Positions 1 to 7,106 of a stretch of 32,648 bases of DNA are shown here, piece after piece. The position numbers were made by a program, and so were the translations under genes. The DNA is from Acidobacteriota bacterium (lineage in GTDB: Bacteria > Acidobacteriota > Vicinamibacteria > Vicinamibacterales > UBA8438): NCBI GenBank assembly GCA_026708265.1, contig JAPOVI010000156.1, forward strand, positions 102,849 to 135,496. The letters are read 5' to 3'. The number at the start of each line of letters is the position of its first letter. The first letter of the stretch is position 1. The notes below the pieces were generated by a model. That model searched no databases. It was given only the letters and a program-made list of their open reading frames with translations, and had not been told where the DNA came from.

Positions 1-304
1 CCGCCCGCCGGACGTCGGACCGGTAGACCCACGGGTGCCCGGTCCGGAGGCGGCGCTCGCCGCGGGAGGTGAGCTCGACGGTCGGTTCCTGGTCGGTGAC
101 CGGGCGAGTCGGCGGGTCGGCCACTGCAGAGGCCGCGGGCGAGTCGGGATGCGGAGGTCCGGGCGGGGCGGTCGCAGCGGCGGGGGCCGGCGGCAGCTCC
201 TCGGGAGACGGGCCCGGCCGGCGCGGCTCGGGTCGCCGGCGCCGCGGAGGACGGGCGCCCCCGGCGGAGCTCGCGCGACCGGCCGCGGCGTTGCGCTTGC
301 TCAT
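1..304 (-). CDS. RlmI-like 23S rRNA methyltransferase, N-terminal part (partial)
   Basis: The minus strand reads open from an ATG at 304 to the left edge, about 101 codons. The last codons read [20 protein letters not shown], the typical start of the PUA domain of RlmI/RlmK-type SAM-dependent rRNA cytosine methyltransferases. These proteins methylate 23S rRNA in the cytoplasm; the catalytic Rossmann domain would lie beyond the edge. Before the PUA motif there are about 75 residues rich in Pro, Ala, Arg and Gly, an extension most family members lack. An in-frame GTG at 124 would give a start closer to the domain, so the extension may not be translated. The gene is divergent from rpiB, with a 76-base gap. 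Family assignment is fairly sure from the PUA motif; the exact target base is not known. Confidence 0.75.
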   Translation of the reverse strand, partial: MSKRNAAAGRASSAGGARPPRRRRPEPRRPGPSPEELPPAPAAATAPPGPPHPDSPAASAVADPPTRPVTDQEPTVELTSRGERRLRTGHPWVYRSDVRRA

Positions 305-368
305 CGCGGAACCTGCACGGCGCCGAAAACCGGGACTCCGGGCCACCGCCGTGTTCGGGACGGCATAG

Positions 369-374
369 TACAAT
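369..374 (+). promoter_or_regulatory. -10 element of rpiB (leaderless geometry)
   Basis: TACAAT lies six bases before the rpiB ATG at 381, so transcription would begin at or next to the start codon. No -35 hexamer is evident at the usual spacing and there is no Shine-Dalgarno sequence. The same geometry recurs at 22704-22709 and 25250-25255. Confidence 0.5.
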
Positions 375-380
375 CGTCGC

Positions 381-860
381 ATGCGGGTCGCGGTTGGCGC
401 CGATCACCGCGGAGTCGAATTGAAGCGCCGGATCCGGCACTCTCTCGTCGCGGCGGGCCACGACTGCACCGACCTCGGCGTCCACTCCGGGGAGCCGGCC
501 GACTACCCGGACGTGGCCCGGCAGGCGGCGGAGGGGGTCGCGGCGGGGAAGTTCGATCGCGGCATTCTCGTCTGCGGCAGCGGCGTCGGCATGTCCATCG
601 CGGCCAACAAGGTGCGGGGGGCGCGCGCCGCCCTCGTCCACACCGCCGAGGGCGCCCGACTCTGCCGCGAGCACAACGACGCCAACGTCCTGGCCCTCGC
701 CGGGCTCACGCTCGCCCCGGACGACGCCGCCGCGGTCGTGGCCGCCTTTCTGGACACGGCGTTCGCCGGGGGACGGCACCGGCGGCGCGTGGACAAGATC
801 ATCGCGATGGAGCGGCAGGCCGCCCGCGGGGAACCGGCCGCCGCCCCGTTTCCGGCCTGA
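381..860 (+). CDS. rpiB: Ribose-5-phosphate isomerase B
   Basis: A 159-residue RpiB/LacAB-family sugar isomerase that interconverts ribose 5-phosphate and ribulose 5-phosphate in the pentose phosphate pathway. The start [11 protein letters not shown] carries the phosphate-binding GADHRG motif. The catalytic cysteine is Cys65 in [10 protein letters not shown], and EHNDANVL (His98) is the conserved ring-opening and binding segment. Length is normal for RpiB (about 145-160). The ATG is preceded by TACAAT and no Shine-Dalgarno. It is followed after 80 bases by glyA on the same strand, an rpiB-glyA pairing common in bacteria, so co-transcription is likely. No oddities. Confidence 0.95.
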   Translation: MRVAVGADHRGVELKRRIRHSLVAAGHDCTDLGVHSGEPADYPDVARQAAEGVAAGKFDRGILVCGSGVGMSIAANKVRGARAALVHTAEGARLCREHNDANVLALAGLTLAPDDAAAVVAAFLDTAFAGGRHRRRVDKIIAMERQAARGEPAAAPFPA

Positions 861-940
861 CCCGCCGCGCGGGTGCGCCCGGTGCCCGGGCCGTCCGCTC
901 CGGCCGCCCGGCGGCGGCGGCCGCTCGAGGATTGCTTCCC

Positions 941-2272
941 GTGAGCACAGCCACTCCCAATCCCGCCTCCGCCTTCGACGCCACCGACCACAATCAGCCC
1001 CTGGCCGCCCGCGATCCCGAGGTCGCAGCCGCCATCCGGGACGAGATCGACCGCCAGAACGACGGGCTCGAGCTGATCGCCTCCGAGAACTTCGCGAGCG
1101 CGGCCGTGCTCGAGGCGATGGGCTCGCCGCTGACCAACAAGTACGCCGAAGGGTATCCGGGACGCCGCTACTACGGCGGCTGCGAGCACGTCGACGTCGC
1201 CGAGACGCTGGCCCGCGAGCGCGCCAAGGCCCTGTTCGGAGCCGAGCACGCCAACGTGCAGCCGCACTCCGGAGCCCAGGCGAACATGGCCGCGTACTTC
1301 GCCCTGCTGCAGCCGGGCGCGACGGTGCTCGGGATGAACCTCGCCCACGGAGGGCACCTGACCCACGGGCACCCGCTCAACTTCTCCGGCCAGCTCTACG
1401 AGATCGTCCCCTACGGCGTCCGCCGCGATGACGAGCGGATCGACTACGACGAGCTCGAGCGCCTCGCCCGCGAGCATCGGCCGGGGCTCATCATGGCCGG
1501 GGCCAGCGCCTACCCGCGCGTCATCGACTTCGCCCGCATCGCCGCCGTGGCCGCGGAGGTGGGCGCGGCGCTGGTCACCGACATGGCGCATATCGCGGGG
1601 CTGGTCGCCGCGGGGCTGCATCCGAGCCCGGTTCCGCATTCCGAAATCGTCACGACCACCACCCACAAGACGCTCCGCGGGCCCCGCGGCGGCCTGATCC
1701 TCTGCCGGGAAGCACATCGCAAGGCGGTCGACCGGTCGCTCTTCCCGGGCGTGCAGGGCGGGCCGTTGATGCACGTCATCGCCGCGAAGGCGGTCTGCCT
1801 GCGGGAGGCGGCGCAGCCCGCCTTCGTCGACTACCAGCGGCAGGTCGTCCGCAACGCGGCCCGTCTGGCCGGGGCGCTCGCCTTGCAGGGCTTCCGCATC
1901 GTGAGCGGCGGCACCGACAACCACCTCCTGCTCGTGGACGTCTTCTCGCGCGGCTTGACGGGACGGGCGTCGGAAGAAGCCCTCGGACGGGCCGGCGTCA
2001 CGGTGAACAAGAACGCCATCCCGTTCGACGAGCAGCCGCCGATGGTCGCGAGCGGCATTCGGCTCGGGACGCCCGCGCTGACGACGCGCGGCATGGCCGA
2101 GCCCGAGATGGACACCGTTGCCGAGCTCATCGGCCGCACCCTGAGCGCACCCGAGGACGAGCGGGTCACGGGCATCGTGCGGATCGAGGTCGAGAGGCTG
2201 TGCCGGAAGTTCCCGCTCTACCCGACGCCGACGGACCGCGGCCCGAGCGGTCGCTGGGAGTCCAAGCCGTAG
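941..2272 (+). CDS. glyA: Serine hydroxymethyltransferase
   Basis: Converts serine and tetrahydrofolate to glycine and 5,10-methylene-tetrahydrofolate; a cytoplasmic PLP fold-type I enzyme. I chose the GTG at 941 (443 residues), because the reading frame is open far upstream but family similarity begins only about 15 residues after this codon. Visible hallmarks are LIASENF, the [17 protein letters not shown] segment, the TDMAHIAGL stretch and the PLP lysine Lys243 within [14 protein letters not shown]. It lies 80 bases after rpiB and 22 bases before the helicase gene, so the three probably form one unit. The much longer upstream-extended reading of this frame (from position 35) overlaps rpiB and is spurious. 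Confidence 0.95.
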   Translation: MSTATPNPASAFDATDHNQPLAARDPEVAAAIRDEIDRQNDGLELIASENFASAAVLEAMGSPLTNKYAEGYPGRRYYGGCEHVDVAETLARERAKALFGAEHANVQPHSGAQANMAAYFALLQPGATVLGMNLAHGGHLTHGHPLNFSGQLYEIVPYGVRRDDERIDYDELERLAREHRPGLIMAGASAYPRVIDFARIAAVAAEVGAALVTDMAHIAGLVAAGLHPSPVPHSEIVTTTTHKTLRGPRGGLILCREAHRKAVDRSLFPGVQGGPLMHVIAAKAVCLREAAQPAFVDYQRQVVRNAARLAGALALQGFRIVSGGTDNHLLLVDVFSRGLTGRASEEALGRAGVTVNKNAIPFDEQPPMVASGIRLGTPALTTRGMAEPEMDTVAELIGRTLSAPEDERVTGIVRIEVERLCRKFPLYPTPTDRGPSGRWESKP

Positions 2273-2294
2273 AACGGCGCAGACTCCTGTAGGC

Positions 2295-4370
2295 ATGGCT
2301 GGGCGGGAATCGGAGCCGCAGGCAACGGTTTCCGGGCTGACGCGCCCCGACGGGCGCGGGAGTTCCGCGCTGGAGCGAGAGGTCGGCGCCGCGCTCGCCG
2401 ACGGCGGGGTGCTCGCGCGCGCCATGCCCGCCTTCGAGCCCCGGCCGGGCCAGCGGCGCATGGCTGCCGCGGCCGCGCGGGTCCTCGATGGGGGCGGCGT
2501 GCTCCTCGCCGAGGCGGGGACGGGGACCGGAAAGACCCTCGCCTACCTCGTCCCCGCGATCCTGAGCGGCCGGCGCGTCCTCGTCTCGACCGGCACCCGC
2601 AACCTGCAGGACCAGATCTTCTACAAGGACCTCCCGGCGCTCGGCGAGGCGCTCGGCGTCGAGGTGCGCGCCACCTATATGAAGGGACGCGGCAACTTCC
2701 TCTGCCGCCACCGGTTCGAGGCAGCCCGCTCGGAAGCGCAGGCTTCGCTGCTCCCATCCCCGGACCGCCGCTGGCTCGAACCGCTCGCGGAGTGGGCGGA
2801 GCAGACGGAGACCGGCGACCGCGCGGAGGTCGAGGACCTCCCCGACGACCTCCCCCTCTGGACCGACATCGCGGCCTCGTCGGAGAACTGCATCGGAACC
2901 GACTGCCCGGCGTACCAGGAGTGCTTCGTGACGACCATGCGGCAACGGGCCGCGGAGTCGGACGTCGTCATCGTCAACCACCATCTGCTCTGCGCCGACG
3001 CCGCGGTGCGGCAGGGCGCGTACGGCGAGGTCATCCCCGCGTGCGACGTGGCGATCATCGACGAGGCGCACCAGCTCGAGGATGTCGCCACGCAGTACTT
3101 CGGCGTCTCGGTGAGCGCCCGGCGCTTCGACGAGCTCGACCGCGATGTCCACCGGCTCGTCACCGGCGAGACGGCCACGCTCGAGATCGAGGAAAAGGCC
3201 GAGCGGGAGGTCTTCGCCCTCCTCGACCGGGCTCGCGACGGAGCCCGCCTGCTGTTCGGAGCGCTGGCCCCGGCCGCCGCGGCCTCCGGCGAGCGGAGGC
3301 GGATGACGAGCGAGACGCTCGCCCCGGCGGCGGAGATGGGGCGTCGTCTGGGGAGCTGCCTGGAAGAACTGGGCTCGGCGCTGGCGGGCCTCGCCAGGGG
3401 ATCGCCCAACGCGGATCTCACCTCCCTCGCGCGGCGGGCGGGCGAGCTTCGGGCTCAACTCGCTTTCCTGCTGGCGGCTTCCGACACCGCCTTCGTCTAT
3501 TTCCTGGAACGGCGCTCGCGGGCGCTGTTCCTGCGGGCGGCGCCGATCGACGTCTCGGACATCGTGCGGGAGCTGCTGCTGGACCGGATGCGGGCCGCCA
3601 TCCTCACCTCCGCCACCCTCACCGTCGACGCGTCGTTCGCCTACGTGCGCGGGCGGCTCGGGATCGGAGAGGCAACCGAACTGCGCGTACCCTCCGAGTT
3701 CGACTACGCCGAGCAGGCCGTCCTCTACCTCCCCCGCGACATGCCGGCACCGGGCCGTCCGGGCTTCGGGGCGGCCGTCGCCCGCCAGGTCGCCGGGCTG
3801 CTGCGTGTCACGCGGGGCCGCGCGTTCGTCCTCTTCACGAGCTACGCTACGCTCCGCGAAGTGCAGGTCCGTCTGGAGCCGGACCTGCCCTACCCGATCC
3901 TCGTCCAGGGAAGCGCGCCCCGGACGGTGCTCCTGCGCGAGTTCCGGGCCACGCCGCACGCGGTGCTGCTCGCGACCTCCAGCTTCTGGCAGGGGGTCGA
4001 CGTCGCGGGCGAGGCGCTGAGCTGCGTCGTCATCGACAAGATCCCGTTCGCACCGCCCGGCGACCCGCTGACCGCCGCGCGCCTCGAGCGCATCGCCGAG
4101 GACGGCGGGAACCCGTTCGCCGACTATCAGGTCCCGCTCGCCATCCTCACCCTCCTCCAGGGCCTGGGAAGGCTGCTGCGCCACCGCACGGACCGCGGCG
4201 TGCTCGCGCTGCTCGACCCGCGCCTCCACACCCGCGGGTACGGCTACCGCTTCCTGGAGGCGCTGCCGCCGGCCCCGGTCACGCAGGACCTGGCCGAGGT
4301 CGACCACTTCTTCAACGGGGCCGCCGCGAAGGGGAGGTCGGTCGAGCGCGACCCGGGCGGCCCGGCGTGA
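2295..4370 (+). CDS. DinG/YoaA-type Fe-S DNA helicase
   Basis: A 691-residue superfamily 2 ATP-dependent 5'-to-3' DNA helicase of the XPD/DinG branch, expected to act in DNA repair or R-loop removal. Walker A is AGTGTGKT at about residues 74-81 and motif II is DEAH at 256-259. Between them Cys137 (KGRGNFLC), Cys199, Cys204 and Cys210 (NCIGTDCPAYQEC) form the four-cysteine 4Fe-4S cluster typical of this branch. Motif VI, QGLGRLLRHRTDRG, is near the C terminus. It has no nuclease domain, so it resembles the shorter YoaA-like members. It starts 22 bases after glyA and probably shares its transcript. The last codons overlap an imperfect 72-base-spaced duplication (4349-4446). Confidence 0.92.
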   Translation: MAGRESEPQATVSGLTRPDGRGSSALEREVGAALADGGVLARAMPAFEPRPGQRRMAAAAARVLDGGGVLLAEAGTGTGKTLAYLVPAILSGRRVLVSTGTRNLQDQIFYKDLPALGEALGVEVRATYMKGRGNFLCRHRFEAARSEAQASLLPSPDRRWLEPLAEWAEQTETGDRAEVEDLPDDLPLWTDIAASSENCIGTDCPAYQECFVTTMRQRAAESDVVIVNHHLLCADAAVRQGAYGEVIPACDVAIIDEAHQLEDVATQYFGVSVSARRFDELDRDVHRLVTGETATLEIEEKAEREVFALLDRARDGARLLFGALAPAAAASGERRRMTSETLAPAAEMGRRLGSCLEELGSALAGLARGSPNADLTSLARRAGELRAQLAFLLAASDTAFVYFLERRSRALFLRAAPIDVSDIVRELLLDRMRAAILTSATLTVDASFAYVRGRLGIGEATELRVPSEFDYAEQAVLYLPRDMPAPGRPGFGAAVARQVAGLLRVTRGRAFVLFTSYATLREVQVRLEPDLPYPILVQGSAPRTVLLREFRATPHAVLLATSSFWQGVDVAGEALSCVVIDKIPFAPPGDPLTAARLERIAEDGGNPFADYQVPLAILTLLQGLGRLLRHRTDRGVLALLDPRLHTRGYGYRFLEALPPAPVTQDLAEVDHFFNGAAAKGRSVERDPGGPA

Positions 4371-4446
4371 CGGTCGATGCGGAGACGTCAGGCTCACGCC
4401 GGCCCGGCGTCGGACCGTCGCGACCCGGGCGACCCGGCCTGACGGT
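4349..4446 (+). repeat. Imperfect direct repeat spanning the helicase 3' end
   Basis: Copies at 4349-4374 and 4421-4446 match at 24 of 26 positions (CGACCCGGGCGRCCCGGCST core followed by GACGGT) with a 72-base offset. A shorter related piece lies between them around 4400-4420. The first copy includes the helicase stop codon. The second copy supplies the bases just before a good -35/-10 pair for the next gene. Confidence 0.7.
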
Positions 4447-4473
4447 GACAGCGGCGCCGTGCACTGGGACAAT
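4445..4473 (+). promoter_or_regulatory. Sigma-70-like promoter of the AAA ATPase gene
   Basis: GTGACA at 4445-4450 and GACAAT at 4468-4473 are separated by exactly 17 bases, and the -10 lies 13 bases before the ATG at 4487. Both hexamers are one or two changes from consensus, which is notable in such GC-rich DNA. Confidence 0.5.
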
Positions 4474-4486
4474 AGCCGGTGAGACC

Positions 4487-6073
4487 ATGACGCGGGAGTT
4501 CAACACCGCCGGACCGATGGTGGCGTCGGACCATTACCTGATCCCGCCGCTGTCGCGGGTGGATCTCGACGAGCTGCTCGATCTCGTTCGGCGCAAGCGG
4601 TACTTCGTGCTGCACGCGCCGCGCCAGACGGGGAAGACGTCCACCCTGCTGGCCCTGCGGGATCTGTTGAACGCGGGCAGCGAGTACGCCTGTGTGTACG
4701 CGAACTTCGAGGTCGGCCAGGCGGCGCGGGAGAACGTCGCGGACGCCCTGCGCGCCATGCTCGGCCAGCTCGCCGGACGGGCCTACCGCACGCTGGGCGA
4801 CCGCACGCTGGACGAGATTTTCCCCGCCGCACTGGAGCGGGTCGGCCCGAACGGCGCGCTCACCGAAGCCCTCGCGCTGTGGGCCGCGGCCGCCCCGAAA
4901 CCGCTCGTGCTGCTGATCGACGAGATCGACTCGCTGATCGGCGACACCCTGCTGGCCGTGCTGCGGCAGTTGCGCGCGGGGTACGACGAACGTCCGAACG
5001 GCTTCCCGCACAGCGTGATCCTGTGCGGCGTGCGGGACGTGCGGGACTACCGCGTCCACTCGGGTTCCGAGAAGCGCCTGGTTCTCGGCGGCAGCGCGTT
5101 CAACATCAAGTCCAAGTCCTTGCGGCTCGGCGACTTCTCCGCGGCGGAGACGCGGGCGCTGCTGGCGCAGCACACGGCGGAGACGGGGCAGACGTTCACC
5201 CCGGAGGCGCTGGAGGCGGTCCGGACCCGCACTGCGGGCCAACCCTGGCTGGTGAACGCGCTGTGCTACGACGCCTGCTTCGACAACCGCGCCGGCCGCG
5301 ACCGGTCCCGAGCGATCACGGCGGACGACATCGCGGCATCCCAGGAACGGCTGATCCTGGCGCGTGTGACGCACCTCGACGACCTGGCGAAGAAGCTGCG
5401 CGAGGACCGGGTGCGGCGGGTGATCGAGCCGATCCTGGCCGGCGCGGGCGCGCACGGGTGGTCCGACGAGGACATCGCCTACGTCCGCGACCTGGGGCTG
5501 GTGAAGCTGGAAGCGGACGGCTCGCCGCGCATCGCCAATCCGATCTACCGCGAGGTGGTGCCGCGCGAGCTGACCTGGGCGGCGCAGATCGGGCTGCCGC
5601 AGAAGACGGCCTGGTACGTGGACGCGGAGGGCGGGCTGGACGTCGAGGGCCTCGTTGCGGCGTTCCAGTCGTTCTTCCGGGAGCACTCGGAGTCGTGGGT
5701 GCAACGCTTCGACCGCTACCACGAGGCCGGGCCGCAGCTCCTGCTGCAGGCACACCTGCAGCGGGTGGTGAACGGAGGCGGCCTCGTGGACCGCGAGTAC
5801 GCCCTGGGGAGCGGGCGAACCGACCTCCTGCTGCGCTGGCCGCAGGGCGGCCGCGAGCGGCGCTTCGTGGTGGAGTGCAAGCTGTTGCACAAGGGGTTGG
5901 AGCCGACCATCGCGGAGGGCCTGGTGCAGACGCGCCGCTACATGGACCGTTGCGGAGCGGAGTCGGGTCACCTGATCGTCTTCGACCGCTCGCCGGAGCG
6001 CACCTGGCACGAGAAGATCTTCCGCCGCTACCCGGAGGGGGGCGGCGCGCCGGTCACCGTCTGGGGCATGTGA
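4487..6073 (+). CDS. AAA ATPase with C-terminal PD-(D/E)XK nuclease domain
   Basis: A 528-residue two-domain protein. The N-terminal STAND/AAA-like ATPase has Walker A APRQTGKT (44-51) and Walker B VLLIDEID (Asp145-Glu146). The C-terminal part carries a PD-(D/E)XK pattern: Asp446 in GRTDLLL, then Glu463 and Lys465 in VVECK, followed by a helix with QTRRYMDR. This matches the AAA-ATPase-like plus PDDEXK_9-type architecture known from Bacteroidetes, Cyanobacteria and other bacteria, whose role is unsettled (nucleic-acid processing or defence has been suggested). The ATG at 4487 follows a recognisable promoter; the frame is open upstream only through overlap with the helicase gene. It stands alone between housekeeping genes, with codon use like its neighbours. 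All key residues are present, so it is probably active. Confidence 0.85.
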   Translation: MTREFNTAGPMVASDHYLIPPLSRVDLDELLDLVRRKRYFVLHAPRQTGKTSTLLALRDLLNAGSEYACVYANFEVGQAARENVADALRAMLGQLAGRAYRTLGDRTLDEIFPAALERVGPNGALTEALALWAAAAPKPLVLLIDEIDSLIGDTLLAVLRQLRAGYDERPNGFPHSVILCGVRDVRDYRVHSGSEKRLVLGGSAFNIKSKSLRLGDFSAAETRALLAQHTAETGQTFTPEALEAVRTRTAGQPWLVNALCYDACFDNRAGRDRSRAITADDIAASQERLILARVTHLDDLAKKLREDRVRRVIEPILAGAGAHGWSDEDIAYVRDLGLVKLEADGSPRIANPIYREVVPRELTWAAQIGLPQKTAWYVDAEGGLDVEGLVAAFQSFFREHSESWVQRFDRYHEAGPQLLLQAHLQRVVNGGGLVDREYALGSGRTDLLLRWPQGGRERRFVVECKLLHKGLEPTIAEGLVQTRRYMDRCGAESGHLIVFDRSPERTWHEKIFRRYPEGGGAPVTVWGM

Positions 6074-6111
6074 GGCGACGACCTGCGGGCGACGGCGCAA
6101 CCGCACGGCGG

Positions 6112-6117
6112 TAGACT
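6112..6117 (+). promoter_or_regulatory. Possible -10 element upstream of the YggS-type gene
   Basis: TAGACT at 6112-6117 fits a loose TANNNT -10 pattern in the gap after the AAA ATPase gene. There is no clear -35, so support is weak. Confidence 0.2.
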
Positions 6118-6159
6118 GAACGAGAATGCGGCCTGCGCCCGGTCGCGGCTTGCCTCCCT

Positions 6160-6163
6160 GGAG
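6160..6163 (+). promoter_or_regulatory. Shine-Dalgarno supporting the CTG start at 6173
   Basis: GGAG nine bases upstream of CTG 6173. There is no comparable site in front of GTG 6221. Confidence 0.45.
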
Positions 6164-6172
6164 CCCTGAGCA

Positions 6173-6898
6173 CTGAGCGTCCCACCGACACCTGCCGCGC
6201 TCGAGGCGAATCTCCGCGCCGTGCGCGGTCGCATCGCGCGCGCCGCCGCGCGCGCCGGTCGCAGCGCCGGCGGCATCCGGCTCGTCGCCGTGTCGAAGAC
6301 GTTCCCGCTCGCGGCCGTGGAGGCCGCCGCGCGCGCCGGGCTCGCCGATTTCGGGGAGAACCGCGTCCAGGAAGCCGCCGGCAAGATCGACGAGTCGGCC
6401 GGGCTTCCGGTGCGCTGGCACCTGATCGGCCATCTGCAATCGAACAAGGCCCGGCAGGCCGCCGGCCGCTTCGACTGGATTCACTCGGTCGACAGCGCGA
6501 AGCTGCTCGCGCGCCTCGACCGGGCGGCGGACGACGCCGGCACGGCGCCGCGCCTCCTCGTGCAGGTCGACCTCGCCGGCGAGGCGGCCAAGCACGGCGC
6601 GCCGCTCGACTCGGTGCGCCGCATCCTGGACGCTGCGGCGGCGACCCGCGCCGCCCGCGTGCGAGGCCTGATGTTGATGCCCCCCTGGAACGAGGATCCC
6701 GAGGCGACCCGTCCGTACTTCCGGCGGCTTCGCGAGCTCCGCGATACGCTGCGGGCCGAGGGGGCGGACGACGAAGCGCTCGCCGAGCTCTCGATGGGCA
6801 TGAGCCACGACTTCGAGGTCGCCATTCAGGAAGGCGCCACGATGGTGCGCGTCGGGACCGCGCTCTTCGGCCGCCGATCGCCGCCGGCCGCCATGTGA
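6173..6898 (+). CDS. YggS/PROSC-type PLP homeostasis protein, probable CTG start
   Basis: A PLP-binding protein of the YggS/YlmE (PLPBP) family, a cytoplasmic alanine-racemase-like barrel without known catalysis that balances vitamin B6 and amino-acid pools. The PLP lysine lies in IRLVAVSKT (Lys42 from my start), followed by DFGENRVQEA, WHLIGHLQSNK, and SMGMSHDFEVAI near the C terminus. The only ATG/GTG/TTG available near the N terminus is GTG 6221, which would remove the conserved first helix (ANLRAVRGRIARAA). In frame, TGA at 6167 limits the upstream extent, and the only plausible start between is CTG 6173. GGAG at 6160-6163 sits nine bases before it. This gives 241 residues, a normal family length. 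Function is sure; the CTG start is an inference. Confidence 0.88.
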   Translation: MSVPPTPAALEANLRAVRGRIARAAARAGRSAGGIRLVAVSKTFPLAAVEAAARAGLADFGENRVQEAAGKIDESAGLPVRWHLIGHLQSNKARQAAGRFDWIHSVDSAKLLARLDRAADDAGTAPRLLVQVDLAGEAAKHGAPLDSVRRILDAAAATRAARVRGLMLMPPWNEDPEATRPYFRRLRELRDTLRAEGADDEALAELSMGMSHDFEVAIQEGATMVRVGTALFGRRSPPAAM

Positions 6899-6919
6899 CC
6901 TGTCCGAACGGTCGCCGAG

Positions 6920-6957
6920 CTCGCACACCGAGTCGAGCCTCGCACACCGAGTCGAGC
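6920..6957 (+). repeat. Perfect 19-bp tandem duplication
   Basis: CTCGCACACCGAGTCGAGC occurs twice, abutting, at 6920-6938 and 6939-6957, in the 208-base gap between the YggS-type gene and the peptidase gene. No coding role is evident. Confidence 0.85.
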
Positions 6958-7092
6958 GAAGAGACGACGCGCGCGGGTGCGAGCCGTACTCTCCTCCGAG
7001 AAGAACGGCACGCTCCGAAGCGCCGCCCCCGGCGATGCGTCCGCGTCCCCTGCACCCGGAAGTCCGGGGTCGCCGAAGTCGCCCCGCAGTGC

Positions 7093-7098
7093 GATAAT
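7093..7098 (+). promoter_or_regulatory. -10 element of the M1 peptidase gene
   Basis: GATAAT ends eight bases before the ATG at 7107, again too close to leave room for a ribosome binding site. No clear -35 is visible. Confidence 0.4.
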
Positions 7099-7106
7099 GC
7101 GGCGAC

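Noticed and set aside
35..940. Long plus-strand extension of the glyA frame
   Set aside because: It overlaps rpiB and the antisense RlmI-type start, and carries no SHMT similarity before 941.
503..2461. 652-codon minus-strand open frame opposite rpiB and glyA
   Set aside because: It is the GC-driven shadow of two well-recognised plus-strand genes and has no family resemblance.
6221..6898. GTG 6221 as start of the YggS-type gene
   Set aside because: It would delete the conserved first helix, and it has no ribosome binding site, unlike CTG 6173.
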